A stretch of 64,000 nucleotides of DNA from Acholoe squamosa (GCA_949317995.1 OX439048.1:28215495-28279494), one strand, 5' to 3'; shown: positions 41,801-51,862, counted from the first letter of the stretch. Program-made: numbers and translations. The notes: generated from the letters alone by a model not told the origin.

Positions 41801-43600
41801 CAAGAAGTCTATTCTGTCTATGAAGTATTCACATTTTGATTTCTTCAGTTTGAGTTTACCAACTCTTAGGCTGTTGAACACATCTTCCAGGTCATGGAAG
41901 TGTTGTTCGATTGATGGTGATAATACCAATATGTCATCTAGGTATGGTAGGGCACATTTGTACTTGAGTTTGTTCAGAATTAATGTGACTAGATGGCAGA
42001 ATCCCGCCGGTGCCGTCGCTAAACCCATCGGCATCCTTTCATAGACATATTTTTTGTCATTTGCTATGAATGCGGTTTTATGCTGGTCCTCCTGTCTTAT
42101 AGGAATTTGAAAAAATCCCTGTTGGGCATCTAGCTTACTGAATACTCTTGGTCTGAGTGACCCTATCATGTCTAGAGTGTCATCGGCCCGGGGTGTAGAT
42201 AAGGCTTGATTTATCGTGTTCTGGTTCAAATAACGAAAATCTGTGACGAGCCGATGGCCTCCCGATGATTTTTGTACTAAAAAGGATCTGGAGGCCCAGG
42301 GGCCCTCGGCACATTCTCTCAGAATGCCCTGTTGCACTAGCCTTTCACACTCTTCCCCTATTGCGGCCTGTTTTTCTGGTGTTTGTCTATATGGTAGGAA
42401 ATGACATGGTACTGCCTCAGGTTTTACATGTATTGAGTGTGTATACAGGTGTGTGGCACCAATGTCTCCATCTTTTCCTACAAATACATCATCATACTTG
42501 GTCAGCAGTGATTTTAATCTATCATGCTGATCTTTGGATGTGAGCACAGATTTTGGTGGAACATTCTCTTCCAATTCTGGCTCGAGGTCATGTGCCTCAC
42601 TATGTATAGCAGCTATTTCAGAGAGTCTGATTGAGTTGGGTTCAGGGTCAGCATATGTGGACTCACAGTCTGAGTCTGTGTCACTGAATTGAGTTACATC
42701 CTCAGGCCGTATGGCTGAGATGGATTGATCAGTGTGTGGGGTAGTGTCTGACACCTGTTGAGGTTTTTCTAAATCAGATTCCTTGACTTCCTGAAATAGA
42801 GCTATGATGGCACCCTTTTTGATTTTATGTGGGCGCCTGCTGGTGTTGAGTAACACTAGGGGATGTTTGTTATTTTCCCTGGGGGTTACTGCTGCCCTTT
42901 GAACTAGATATGGGGCATTGTTATTTCTTTGGAGGTTATCTACTACTCCAGTTTTCCCTTGCAGTGATTGAGTAGATGTGACCTTACCCAATACTGCAAG
43001 TTCAGAGAATGGAGGGATGGTAAAATCCCTCACTGCCCTAATGGGTTTGAGAATTTGTTCAGGATCAACATTAAATTCAATTTGAGATTTTGTAGTGCTT
43101 AAGAAATCTGTGCCGAGAACAACGGGCTGTGTGAGGTTGGGAATTACAGCAAATTGGTATTGGAATCTGACACCTTGGATTCTAAAGTTCAGCATAGCTG
43201 AATGTCTAACATGACACACCGATCCATCTGCCAAATGGATGTTGATTTTAGATTTCCTCAGTTGGATATGGAATCTCTTTTGGAGATCCATGAGGAATGA
43301 TTGTCTGACACAGGTGATAGTAGCACCTGTATCAACCAAACATTGTACATCTGAAACATCATATAGATTTGCATTGATACAGCCATTTTGAAGAAGTACA
43401 ATAGAAAGCTTGGTACTCTCACCTGTATCCTTTGATGATGAATCTGGTGGGGTGATGTGTATCACTGATGGACGTCTCTGTCTGTTAGATGGTAGATTTG
43501 CACTAGCAATTGTCTCTGGTTGGATCTTTGTTAATCCTGATTGATTGTTTGTATTTGGGGTGTCACAGTGCACTGGCCCATCGGCACTGTGACATCCTAG
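38843..43600 (-). CDS. pol: Element B Pol: protease, RT, RNase H, integrase
   Basis: About 1,580 aa, intact, in the -1 frame relative to gag; the frame is open through the gag stop. Protease active site CLVDTGATITCV (about residue 80). RT with LVTDFRYLN and YLDDILVL (about 540). RNase H with LATDASNVSLGAVLSQ (about 690), TERELLGVVYG and YTDHAAL. Integrase HHCC domain (HDSPTGGHLG to CHTC), then DDE core with LNLDAVGPL, LQTDNGTCY (about 1298) and PQSNGLVERFN, and a GPYVVV patch near the end. Between RNase H and integrase lies an unusual Lys/Pro/Thr-rich linker of nearly 300 aa that explains the extra length. All catalytic acidic motifs are present, so the enzyme part looks functional. Confidence 0.92.
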   Translation of the reverse strand, partial: LGCHSADGPVHCDTPNTNNQSGLTKIQPETIASANLPSNRQRRPSVIHITPPDSSSKDTGESTKLSIVLLQNGCINANLYDVSDVQCLVDTGATITCVRQSFLMDLQKRFHIQLRKSKINIHLADGSVCHVRHSAMLNFRIQGVRFQYQFAVIPNLTQPVVLGTDFLSTTKSQIEFNVDPEQILKPIRAVRDFTIPPFSELAVLGKVTSTQSLQGKTGVVDNLQRNNNAPYLVQRAAVTPRENNKHPLVLLNTSRRPHKIKKGAIIALFQEVKESDLEKPQQVSDTTPHTDQSISAIRPEDVTQFSDTDSDCESTYADPEPNSIRLSEIAAIHSEAHDLEPELEENVPPKSVLTSKDQHDRLKSLLTKYDDVFVGKDGDIGATHLYTHSIHVKPEAVPCHFLPYRQTPEKQAAIGEECERLVQQGILRECAEGPWASRSFLVQKSSGGHRLVTDFRYLNQNTINQALSTPRADDTLDMIGSLRPRVFSKLDAQQGFFQIPIRQEDQHKTAFIANDKKYVYERMPMGLATAPAGFCHLVTLILNKLKYKCALPYLDDILVLSPSIEQHFHDLEDVFNSLRVGKLKLKKSKCEYFIDRIDFLGMRVTPMGLQPSPTKVESIKTFPTPKSVKNVRSFTGLCQYFKKFIKGYAQIARPLYDLQTHLKAFVWTEEADNAFKTLKHALCTNALLRYPNYEKEFSLATDASNVSLGAVLSQRDNEGVLRPVAFAGRTLSKHERNYNTTERELLGVVYGVLHFRHYLETRHFQLYTDHAALIPLLTNTGLTHRWARWALDIQQFSFTIQHVKGDDNTPPDAMSRREYPDSGPMTNPPPPPRRVRAASRTKFAKVTKKVPFKRDDPPNTIERPETPIRGILKQSTHYVFCHCEREYSQLFPDNDFEPIEFSSLNQIVKATPKEPPFTPPDSDDEDPEDTIYAITQATSKSVRFFEPMQGEETSNHLCPMTTRSKTREMIQEGTPKPPTQSQTILNEKKVTGNKPTKTPPARKNVTKDTASTKSKNSETKKIDKKQIVPLKKKVATPIKARIGPPKEPTHQNKSDTPQQKAQDRPIVDEKEKERDRIKQHVLDINQLLDQIPDTSISGTNLGLEQRKDKDLLPLIQYLEDGTLPAPKAQGNRIINQGQTYTLVNGTLVHICPINWRKTNTVPLQIVIPQQWVTSTLQYFHDSPTGGHLGSSRMLSALRPRVYWKSMLADTTKYVSTCHTCLTAKRQVHSHKTPMTVREYMTSPMKFLNLDAVGPLPTTARGNKHIQVCIDYATRYATASATTDLKAETTAAEFYKNIICHHGTPATLQTDNGTCYTGAKFTKLTKHLKIKHKFSSPYRPQSNGLVERFNASIGTALRAFCSKHQNNWDSFIEPITFALNNTESQTTGFTPFFLLHGRNPATPMDLGLGIQEDISTVADHVANMITNQDTSRRKAIERVAKLQKERKDRYDKKLTPQEIKVTDMVYLNIPRILTNTECKKLQPLFMGPYVVVDRPSLTSAKLKNLDTNLLVARPVHIDRLKKVVAVRNNEFAHRLIPHEAKYYSKIVRNKNDITLTRETTGIGPIKPRPAHHILRKTSRCGAVSRH

Positions 43601-45237
43601 TTTTCCTGGTTCTGTGGGGTGGTTGAGATGCTTGCCACCAGGAGTTTGGAGATTTGATCCATCACATGAGGTGGTATTTGGGGGTTACTTTGTTGGTTCC
43701 CCTGGTAACCTCTTGTGTCAGGTTTGTAATCCTCCTGGCGTGGGTTGGAACCCTGGTTATATTGACCAGAGTTGCTGTATTGACCGGAGTTGTTGGATCT
43801 CTGATTGTTGTAGGCGCCATTGTTGTTGTAGGATCCACTGTTGTAGTTCCTATGTGGACTCTGGCCCCTACTGTTGGATCCTTGACTATAGGATCCAGAG
43901 TTGTTTGACCCCTGGCTGTTGTTGTAGGATCCAGAGTTGTTGTAGGATCCAGAGTTGTAGTTCCTATGTGGACTCTGGCTCCTACTGTTGGATCCTTGAT
44001 TATTATAGGATCTGCCATTACTTGGGGTTCTGTCTCTCCTATCACTGTATGAAGAGTTACCATTGTTGGAGTTGGAAGAGCTGTTGTCTTTCCTACTGTT
44101 GTGACCCCCCCGGTTGTTGTTGTTGTTGCCCCCTCTACCTCTACCTCTATTGGATTGGTAGTTGGGGTCATAGTTATTTCCTCTATATCTACCGGTAGGG
44201 TCTCTTGATGCAACCTTAGCCTCCTGTTGCCTTACATGGGCACTAGACGTTAGGTTAACATCTTCATCTGAACTAGTGCTGATTTCCTGGACCTTTTTCT
44301 TAGTAGGCTGTGGGTTGGTTTCTGCATCCCTTACCTTCCTAGATCTCTCTTGGGTCTCAACCTCTAGGGCTAGGTCTAGGGCTTGGTCAAAAGAGTCTAT
44401 TTTCTTGTTCTCAAGAGCTACAGAGATCCAGGGCCTCATGCCTTGGGTAAATGCCTTGCTTAGGGTTTCATCACTCTGGCGTTGGGCATTACACACTTTC
44501 CTGAGATGGCATGCATAGTCTAGAACAGGTTCATCTATCTTTTGTGCACGGAGTGCAGTCCTTGAGATTATATTGTCTCGAGTAGCAAAATACTCTTTTA
44601 ATTTATTCACTACATTGGTCCATGTCAACATATCAGGTGTGGCACTCTCCCTGAAGGATTCAAACCAAGCTAGTGCTTGTCCTTCGAGGTACTTGGGTAA
44701 ATATGTTACCATGGTGTCACTGTCTGTCACTTTGTACTTATCCTTCAGATATTCTGGGAATTTGTGATCAATGAATAATGCTGTTGACATGAGTGGTGAT
44801 GGGTGTGAAAAGGTTTTGGGTTTTGTTACCTCATGTATCCTGATCTTTCTGTCGTCCTGCTGTTTATTGTCTATGAGCTTGGTCATGTTGGACACCATGG
44901 AGATTATGATGTCATCTTTGGATCCAGAGGCAGATGGTGTGACAACAGGTGTGATGGCAGGTGTGGGAGGTTGTGGGGTCTGGGATGCTACCATCTTCAT
45001 GAGATCTGCTATCTGTTGTTGTTGTCTCTCTAGGGACTTCCGCTGATCTTCCATGGCCTTCTGTTGAGCATCTATTGCTGCATTCCTCTCCGCCAGTTGT
45101 TGGTTGAGGATCCTCTCCCTTTCCTCCTGCTGGGACTTGTTGGTCTCTAGGGCAGTAACTGCATCTTGGATGGCTTTCTCATAGGCCCTTATCTTCTCAG
45201 CTGTCTGATTAGGTTGGGGGCCTTCATCGGTGTCCAT
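43597..45237 (-). CDS. gag: Element B Gag
   Basis: 546 aa from the ATG at 45237. N-terminal coiled coil rich in Gln/Glu (about 10-85, ERQQQQIADLMKM). A Retrotrans_gag-like capsid part follows (about 130-310, LAWFESFRESATPDMLTW, FTQGMRPWI). There is then a long Asn/Ser/Gly/Tyr/Arg-rich tail (RGRGRGGNNNNN, repeated SGSYNN and SPHRNYN). No CCHC knuckle is present; the RGG-like tail may bind RNA instead, as in errantivirus Gags that lack zinc knuckles. The frame stays open for about 120 codons upstream of the ATG (to about 45620) and is Ser/Pro/Gln-rich, but has no earlier Met. The stop TAG at 43597-43599 is preceded by GGAAAAC. Confidence 0.88.
   Translation of the reverse strand: MDTDEGPQPNQTAEKIRAYEKAIQDAVTALETNKSQQEERERILNQQLAERNAAIDAQQKAMEDQRKSLERQQQQIADLMKMVASQTPQPPTPAITPVVTPSASGSKDDIIISMVSNMTKLIDNKQQDDRKIRIHEVTKPKTFSHPSPLMSTALFIDHKFPEYLKDKYKVTDSDTMVTYLPKYLEGQALAWFESFRESATPDMLTWTNVVNKLKEYFATRDNIISRTALRAQKIDEPVLDYACHLRKVCNAQRQSDETLSKAFTQGMRPWISVALENKKIDSFDQALDLALEVETQERSRKVRDAETNPQPTKKKVQEISTSSDEDVNLTSSAHVRQQEAKVASRDPTGRYRGNNYDPNYQSNRGRGRGGNNNNNRGGHNSRKDNSSSNSNNGNSSYSDRRDRTPSNGRSYNNQGSNSRSQSPHRNYNSGSYNNSGSYNNSQGSNNSGSYSQGSNSRGQSPHRNYNSGSYNNNGAYNNQRSNNSGQYSNSGQYNQGSNPRQEDYKPDTRGYQGNQQSNPQIPPHVMDQISKLLVASISTTPQNQEN
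43600..43606 (-). promoter_or_regulatory. Candidate -1 frameshift heptamer GGAAAAC at the gag stop (element B)
   Basis: Read on the minus strand as G GAA AAC before TAG. Pol continues as GGA AAA CTA. Same heptamer, same distance and same frame change as in element A. Confidence 0.5.
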
Positions 45238-45618
45238 GATGGAGGGTGTGGGGGAGGTGTCTCTGGAGGAGTGGCTGTCAAAGGCTGGAGCTGGGGTGGA
45301 GGATCTAGATGAGGGTGTGGATCCACCCCCTGAGGCAGATCCTTCTTCCCCTGAGGTAGATAGCGTGAGTTGGGCGTCCTGTAGAGATCCCTGGGAAATG
45401 TTGGATCCCTGAGAACTGGTTGTTCCCTGAGTAGACAGGGTGGGTGGTGTGGGGTCTACTGAGTGTGGGTCTGTTGTATTGGAGGCTGGTTTGCCTCCTG
45501 TGGGCCTCCTAGATCTTGGTGGGAGGGAGACCTCTTCAACAGGCCCCTGACTACGTAAGGTCTTTGTGTGTTGTTCTGCCAGCTTGACTGATAAGGCCTT
45601 GATGTGTGTGTGTGGTGG

Positions 45619-46045
45619 ACCTCACTGACGTGTGGGAGACCTCACTGACGTGTGGGAGACCTCACTGACGTGTGGGAGACCTCACTGACGTGTGGGAGAC
45701 CTCTCTGACGTGTGGGAGACCTCACTGACGTGTGGGAGACCTCACTGACGTTTGGGAGACCTTACTGACGTTTGGGAGACCTCACTGACGTTTGGGAGAC
45801 CTCACTGACGTTTTGGGAGACCTCACTGACGTTTTGGGAGACCTCACTGATATATGAGAGATCTTACTGTTGTGTGAGAGATCTCATTGATGTGTGGGAG
45901 ATCTCACTGATGTGTGGGAGATCTCATTGATGTGTGGGAGATCTTACTTGATGTGTGGGAGATCTCATTGATGTGTGGGGGATCTCACTGATCTCACTGG
46001 TATGTGGGAGATCTCACTGGTATGTGGGAGATCTCACTGGTGACC
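45619..46045. repeat. 20-bp minisatellite in the element B leader
   Basis: About 20 tandem units. The first dozen are close to CTCACTGACGTGTGGGAGAC; later units drift to ATCTCATTGATGTGTGGGAG and then GTATGTGGGAGATCTCACTG. It lies between PBS and gag, that is in the 5' untranslated leader. Confidence 0.95.
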
Positions 46046-46109
46046 TTGGTGGGTATGGTGTCAAGGTCAAGGTCACTGGGTGGGTGGAGTGGGTCTAACT
46101 GTGTGTATG

Positions 46110-46220
46110 CGGTACCAGCTTTAATTTACTGTGTGCATGATTGTTCCCAGTTGCGGTACCAGCTTTAACTTACTGTGTGCATGATTGTTTTTAGTTGTGT
46201 TACCAGCTTTAATTTTTATG
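46110..46220. repeat. About 55-bp tandem repeat near the element B PBS
   Basis: GGTACCAGCTTTAATTTACT plus TGTGCATGATTGTT occurs twice with a third partial copy (TTACCAGCTTTAATTTTT). Confidence 0.8.
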
Positions 46221-46249
46221 AGCCTGTGAGATATGGGATCTTAGTAGGA

Positions 46250-46261
46250 TGTTCTCCACCA
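46250..46261 (-). promoter_or_regulatory. Element B primer-binding site
   Basis: Minus-strand TGGTGGAGAACA starts 3 bases inside the 5' LTR. The first nine bases would pair with a tRNA ending TCTCCACCA (some tRNA-Ala); the match beyond that is uncertain. Element C has the same TGGTGGAGAAC. Confidence 0.65.
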
Positions 46262-46264
46262 CTT

Positions 46265-47613
46265 TGTCATACTAGTGATTGGTATGATCAAGTTGTCATA
46301 TGAGGAATATCATATGGCTAGTGGTGTATGGAGTAAATACATCAGGCTCATAATAAATAGTGTTATTTCCAGTTGTCACTGGTTTATTCAGCTTTAGGCA
46401 ACATGTAAGAAATATCAATCATACAGTAGTTAGTATGTAGGTGATTTGTACATACAGTAAACATACAGTAATTTATAAAGTACAATGTTCAGTTCCACTC
46501 CACCTGTGAGGTATTAATAATACAGTGTCCAGCATACTTCTGGGTGGGTTCCCACACCTAGCTCCTGACCTGCTGCTTAGAGGAATAATGTAATAATGGA
46601 TAACTTTACCCTCTGGTGGAAGTCTTGAAGAAGATAGCCTCTGGCCACTAATGGTAGGAAACCAATGCCTGTCTAGCATAGTTTCACCATAGTGCAGTGG
46701 TATAGCAGGTAGCAGGAGATGACTGGAGATGTTACCTCTAGAGCGGTTCTTGGTGATGTGTCCTCCTGGAGGTGCAGACAGGCTATTTGTAGCAAATCTT
46801 GGAAAAGCACCTCCAGACTGACTGGAGCCAGCAGCATCTGCCTAACTCTACAATTGTTTGAGGGGACTCTTTCAAGTGTCACAGGGGGACAAAGGACCCC
46901 CATGGACGCCGCTATGGCCCCCATTGTCTTGGTCGGTTCTGCATCTTCAAACCCTCATAACTCGGTCGTTTATGCTTGTATAACCGCCATTTTGGGCATG
47001 CGCGGAGCTGAATGTGCCAAGATTATAATGCCCGCTGGATAGGCGCGTAACTCCCGCCGGTTTGTCTGTAGCTCACTCGGAGGTCGATTCAGTCTCCATG
47101 ACGTAACTTCCTTAATACTGGGAGTTCCGCCTTGATCTTGGGCTCATTCTGACCGTCTAATTATGGGCTTTCCATAGATATTTTGATATTTGACCTAGGT
47201 CGCTCAGGAGCGACGCTAGAGCGACCGGAAGGTTATGGCGTCATGCTTATGTAACCCATTGTTCAGTCCTTAGGGTGCTCAGACACTCATGACGGCGTCA
47301 GCGGTGCTCAGGCACCCGTGACGGCCGGTTGCATTCACTTACAAGTTATTAATTTGTGCATTGAACCATGAGGTCGCACACTGAGACCCTCATTTTTATT
47401 ATATTGTGCAGTGAACCATTAGGTCGGAGCCTTTGATGTCATAAACTCTGTCTAACTGACTGTGGCTGGTGTGCAGTGGGGCATGAACGCTCTTATACAA
47501 AGTTTGAGCGCTCTTATAGCTCTTAGAACCAACCTGTGTATTAATTTCATAGATATTCTTTGATTAATACAAAATATGTTAGAATTTATGGAATAATAAA
47601 ATGGTATATCATA
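46265..47613 (-). repeat. Element B 5' LTR (about 1349 bp)
   Basis: Near-identical to 32395-33743. It is the upstream LTR because the element reads on the minus strand. Confidence 0.9.
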
Positions 47614-48682
47614 TATTCAAGTATTTTCAAGTCAATTTTGCTCACGCCCATTACATTCATATTTCTGAATCCAGAACAAATACTATCAAAGTTTTGTTTC
47701 TTTAAACCAGCCTAACATGAAGATCTATTGTTAATAAGTCATTTTAAAAAAAGACTGGAGTCTCTACATGCCTTGGTTATGCCAAACAGAGGGGTCAACT
47801 GACAGATGTAATGGACGTGAGTGTAATGGGCGTGAGCGTAATGGGCGTGAGTAAAATGCAGTGCAAGAATTTTGGCAGGCTTGATGCATTTCAAATGCAT
47901 CCTATATGTATTCTTATATCATTTCTATTGCCTAGATCAATGCTGGTTGAGGTTATATTACTGAGTGGCTGTCTGAAGCCTGGAAAAGTTGTTTCGCTCA
48001 CGCCCATTACGCTCACGCCCATTACATTCATATTATTTCTTTATGCAATGTCAATATCAATATTTTTCTTTTTTTTCTTCATTGTGTTTCTGTGGGACCT
48101 TTTGTCAAATATCCTAACTGAAAATTATGTAGTTCTGACAAATATTTCTATGATTTAGAGAAGAATTCATTTTGCTCACGCCCATTACATTTTCATAATT
48201 TTAAATATTTGCAATAAAAACTGACCGCTTGGGAGTTAGTGACTTGAATGAACCTTTCCCAAGAGCCAAGATATAGGGCTATCAATAAAATTAAGTTTCA
48301 TGATCTAACTCTGAGTTTTCAAAAATCACCCTCTACCATGGACAAGTGCCCACTTTCAGTAGAATGCCCCATATATATCAACATCGCTTCTACTTAGCAA
48401 TGCCCACTGGGTAACTAGATTTAAGGACCACCGGTATACACTGCAGGCCTTTTTTTCATCCACAAGAAAATGTGACTGGGACACCATTATTATGGTGCAG
48501 GTAGTGAGGATACGTGGGAAGACCAATGGTATTTTTCAGCATGAATTCATATAGCAGGAACAACGCTAACAGCAATTCACCAGCCAGAGTTATGAGTCTT
48601 TAGATCCCATAATTCATGTCTATACCAGAAGACCCAGCCTGTATTAATGTATAGGCCTACTTGCTATTTCACACAGTTCAAC

Positions 48683-48973
48683 CCTTTTACTACTAGTGGT
48701 CCTGGAAGGCATTTCTCAAGATGGTACGACTAGCCCCCCTCATAGTTGTAGTGAGATCACTCAGTTAAATGTCATTACAGCCCTGCATCTAGTGGTCACT
48801 AATAATTGCACTGGTACGACAGCCCTACCAAACCCTATGTTATTACTGCCTTAAGTGCTGATCGTACAGAGTAGTCGTAGTATGTTACCTAAGATCACCC
48901 ACTCCGATTTTGAGTCATACTGGTTCTGTCTAGTCATACCATCTTGAGAAATGCCCTCCAGTACTGTAAAAGG
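48683..48973. mobile_element. MITE with about 32-bp terminal inverted repeats
   Basis: Left CTGGAAGGCATTTCTCAAGA continues to GGTACGACTAG (48702-48733). The right side (48930-48961) is its reverse complement with two changes; weaker matching continues outward (CCTTTTAC ... GTAAAAGG). No ORF. TSD not resolved. 48380-48680 and 48980-49590 show nothing else recognisable. Confidence 0.75.
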
Positions 48974-49596
48974 ACTGCTTCTTTCATGTTTATTCAATTC
49001 ATCATGTGCCATGCTTAGATATAATTTATAATCAATTTAGCAGAGTCTCTTCACATATTACCACAACCTCCTACCACATTCTGAACTATTGGTAAGCACA
49101 ATGAAGCTTTGGAGAACAGTGCTCACAGTCGCATAGAAATCAAATTCATATAACCAGGCAAATGAATAGAAAATCAATATTTAGAACTTAATGACATTTC
49201 ATGTTACAGACAGAGTAAAACAACAATCAGGAACTTCTCATTGAGCACTTAGCTTCCAAGTGGGCGGCACAAAATGTAAAAGTCAATGTGTAGATCTGGT
49301 TGATCAACTCATTGTCAACATTAATACAAAGTTCTGTGTCCTCTGGGTGGTAGTTCATTCTTCTTAATACAATTATTTGGTCATTTAGATCAATGACAAT
49401 ACCATTATATCATAGCAGTCTGTCGCTTCGTATCCCTACTTTTGGTGAAGTTTACTTTCAGCCACAATGACTACATCATCAGCCTTTTCATGTCAGCATA
49501 TACCGAGAGCTTGGGAAGTGACTGACTAGTTCTGACCTGTTACATTCATTATCACACTACAGCCTTTGTTGCACAGCTCCTTTCATCTGGTCCTTA

Positions 49597-50020
49597 GGTC
49601 ACTTAAAAAAGATTATCAGCTTTGCGGATACTTTTTGGAAAAAAGGGTGAGGGCGGGAGGCTTTTTATTTTTTTATTTTATTTGGGTTTGAGGTGATGAG
49701 GGAGGGGCACTTTTTATTTTTATTTGCTCAATATCTTTTTCAAGACACTATTCCCATACATTTTCATTAATGGAACCATTACTAACATCATGGATTCAAT
49801 ATATTCACACTGTAGATGATCATTAATATGCTGTTTAAGTCATGTTTATATTCAAAATACTTGCTGAGATATGAACATTTTTGTTTTGGGAGAAATTTTT
49901 TTCAGGAATGCGGTATTTCCAAAAAGATTTTTGAGGTTATAAGGAATAAAAAGTAAAAATACATCCCCTTTTAACAGAGTGGGCGGTATCCGCGAAGTTG
50001 AAAATGTTTTTTAAGTGGCC
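49597..50020. mobile_element. Harbinger-like MITE (424 bp), TTA target duplication
   Basis: Inverted ends GGTCACTTAAAAAAGATTAT and GGCCACTTAAAAAACATT (reverse strand) continue to GCGGATAC, about 37 bp each with several mismatches. TTA flanks both ends (49594-49596 and 50021-50023), the 3-bp TSD of PIF/Harbinger elements. Interior is T-rich and non-coding. Confidence 0.65.
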
Positions 50021-51862
50021 TTATCGCAGGGGCATTGCAGCCACTTTTGTCTAATGTTGTCACTGCCACTCTGATACCCATACACCATGGAAGGCCTTTA
50101 CTCTAAATGAATAATCAAAGGTCATTGGCCAATAAATCTTTTGAGATTGAGTTTATTCTGGTGCATAAATTTGAAACTTCTTTTCCATATATACATAATA
50201 AGTCGTGTATATTGCGCCCGACATGTAAGGCTAGGCCTATTAGGAGAACTACTTTATTGTTTAAAATCCTCTTGTTGTACATTAGGCACACGTCTAATTT
50301 TAGCTGATCCCATGAGCCCCACTATAGGTTCATACTCATGCATAACAATATGCGATTCATATCAGCCTATTTTATATATTCAAAACAATTTTAGTGACCC
50401 CGAACTCTAAACAAGCCCAAAGTTGATGATGAAAAGAGTAAATATAATTTTATAAGCAGAAAGGGATTTCATTTTTTTAAATGGTAAACTGTTAAGTTGA
50501 TATCTACTGACATCAGAAATGGCACAAAACAGTTAGCAACTGTCAGCCATCTTGTTTGCCAAAACCGCTGGATTTAATTGGAAGAAGCTCTGACAGGTAA
50601 AGTCAAGACCAACTATAAAAGTTAAACTGTGATGGCTTCATCAATCCTTTAAGGCTTTAGTCAGACTTCCGTTTGCTTTTGATGGCTTTCTAATGGATTT
50701 AAAAGTCAAAGAAAGCTTAGTGGAAATCCCTATTATTTGTGCTTTTAAGAATATGTCAGAGACAGGTTCTGCGTAATTGTCGTATCACACATGTTCAATT
50801 ACACTACTTTGAATATTCAGACGATTTCCTCTAATCTTGATATGTTATAAATGATGCTAGAACAATTAGAAATAAAGATTTAAGGTTTACTTTAGTCACA
50901 GTAATTCTGGACGGGGACGGGTGGGCGGTATCCGCGAAGTTGAAAATGTTTTTTAAGTGGCCTTATCACAGGGGCATTGCAGCCACTTTTGTCTAATGTT
51001 GTCACTGCCACTCTGATACCCATACACCATGGAAGGCCTTTACTCTAAATGAATAATCAAAGGTCATTGGCCAATAAATCTTTTGAGATTGAGTTTATTC
51101 TGGTGCATAAATTTGAAACTTCTTTTCCATATATACATAATAAGTCGTGTATATTGCGCCCGACATGTAAGGCTAGGCCTATTAGGAGAACTACTTTATT
51201 GTTTAAAACCCTCTTGTTGTACATTAGGCACACGTTTAATTTTAGCTGATCCCATGAGCCCCACTATAGGTTCATACTCATGCATAACAATATGCGATTC
51301 ATATCAGCCTATTTTATATATTCAAAACAATTTTAGTGACCCTGAACTCTAAACAAGCCCAAAGTTGATGATGAAAAGAGTAAATATAATTTTATAAGCA
51401 GAAAGGGATTTCATTTTTTTAAATGGTAAACTGTTAAGTTGATATCTACTGACATCAGAAATGGCACAAAACAGTTAGCAACTGTCAGCCATCTTGTTTG
51501 CCAAAACCGCTGGATTTAATTGGAAGAAGCTCTGACAGGTAAAGTCAAGACCAACTATAAAAGTTAAACTGTGATGGCTTCATCAATCCTTTAAGGCTTT
51601 AGTCAGACTTCCGTTTGCTTTTGATGGCTTTCTAATGGATTTAAAAGTCAAAGAAAGCTTAGTGGAAATCCCTATTATTTGTGCTTTTAAGAATATGTCA
51701 GAGACAGGTTCTGCGTAATTGTCGTATCACACATGTTCAATTACACTACTTTGAATATTCAGATGATTTCCTCTAATCTTGATATGTTATAAATGATGCT
51801 AGAACAATTAGAAATAAAGATTTAAGGTTTACTTTAGTCACAGTAATTCTGGACGGGGAGGG
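49979..51862. repeat. 942-bp tandem segmental duplication
   Basis: Copy 1 is about 49979-50920 and copy 2 about 50921-51862, head to tail. About five substitutions were seen, all transitions. The left boundary lies inside the right TIR of the MITE at 49597-50020, so copy 2 carries only that TIR fragment. The small open frames repeated in both copies look non-coding. Confidence 0.92.

Larger units (their letters stand above)
32395..47613 (-). mobile_element. Gypsy/errantivirus-like LTR element B (about 15.2 kb, full length)
   Basis: Two near-identical LTRs of about 1.35 kb enclose, on the minus strand, gag, pol and an env-like region, with PBS and PPT in place. TATT on each side (32391-32394 and 47614-47617) fits a 4-bp target-site duplication. 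The insertion lies inside a TIR DNA transposon. About four differences were seen between the LTRs (for example 32669/46539 and 33230/47100), so it is young. Confidence 0.9.
31847..48370. mobile_element. TIR DNA transposon split by element B
   Basis: The left end (31847-31874) and right end (48343-48370) form a 28-bp inverted repeat with 24 matches, sharing GAAAGTGGGCACTTG. Both ends abut TA-repeat sequence. Without element B the transposon would be about 1.3 kb (31847-32394 plus 47614-48370), with no long ORF. Copies of TGTAATGGGCGTGAGC occur near both ends (32239; 47640, 47808, 47822, 47996-48027, 48174). It is thus non-autonomous. A diverged relative lies at 8600-8905. Confidence 0.75.

Noticed and set aside
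43614-44213. Cys/Gly-rich plus-strand frame and another minus frame of about 190 codons
   Set aside because: They are shadows of the low-complexity Asn/Ser/Gly tail of the element B gag, which has the motifs.
45619-46045. Array considered as CRISPR-like
   Set aside because: Units are contiguous with no spacers, in a eukaryotic retroelement leader.
50107-51352. Two pairs of identical small ORFs
   Set aside because: Identical because of the 942-bp tandem duplication; no coding evidence.
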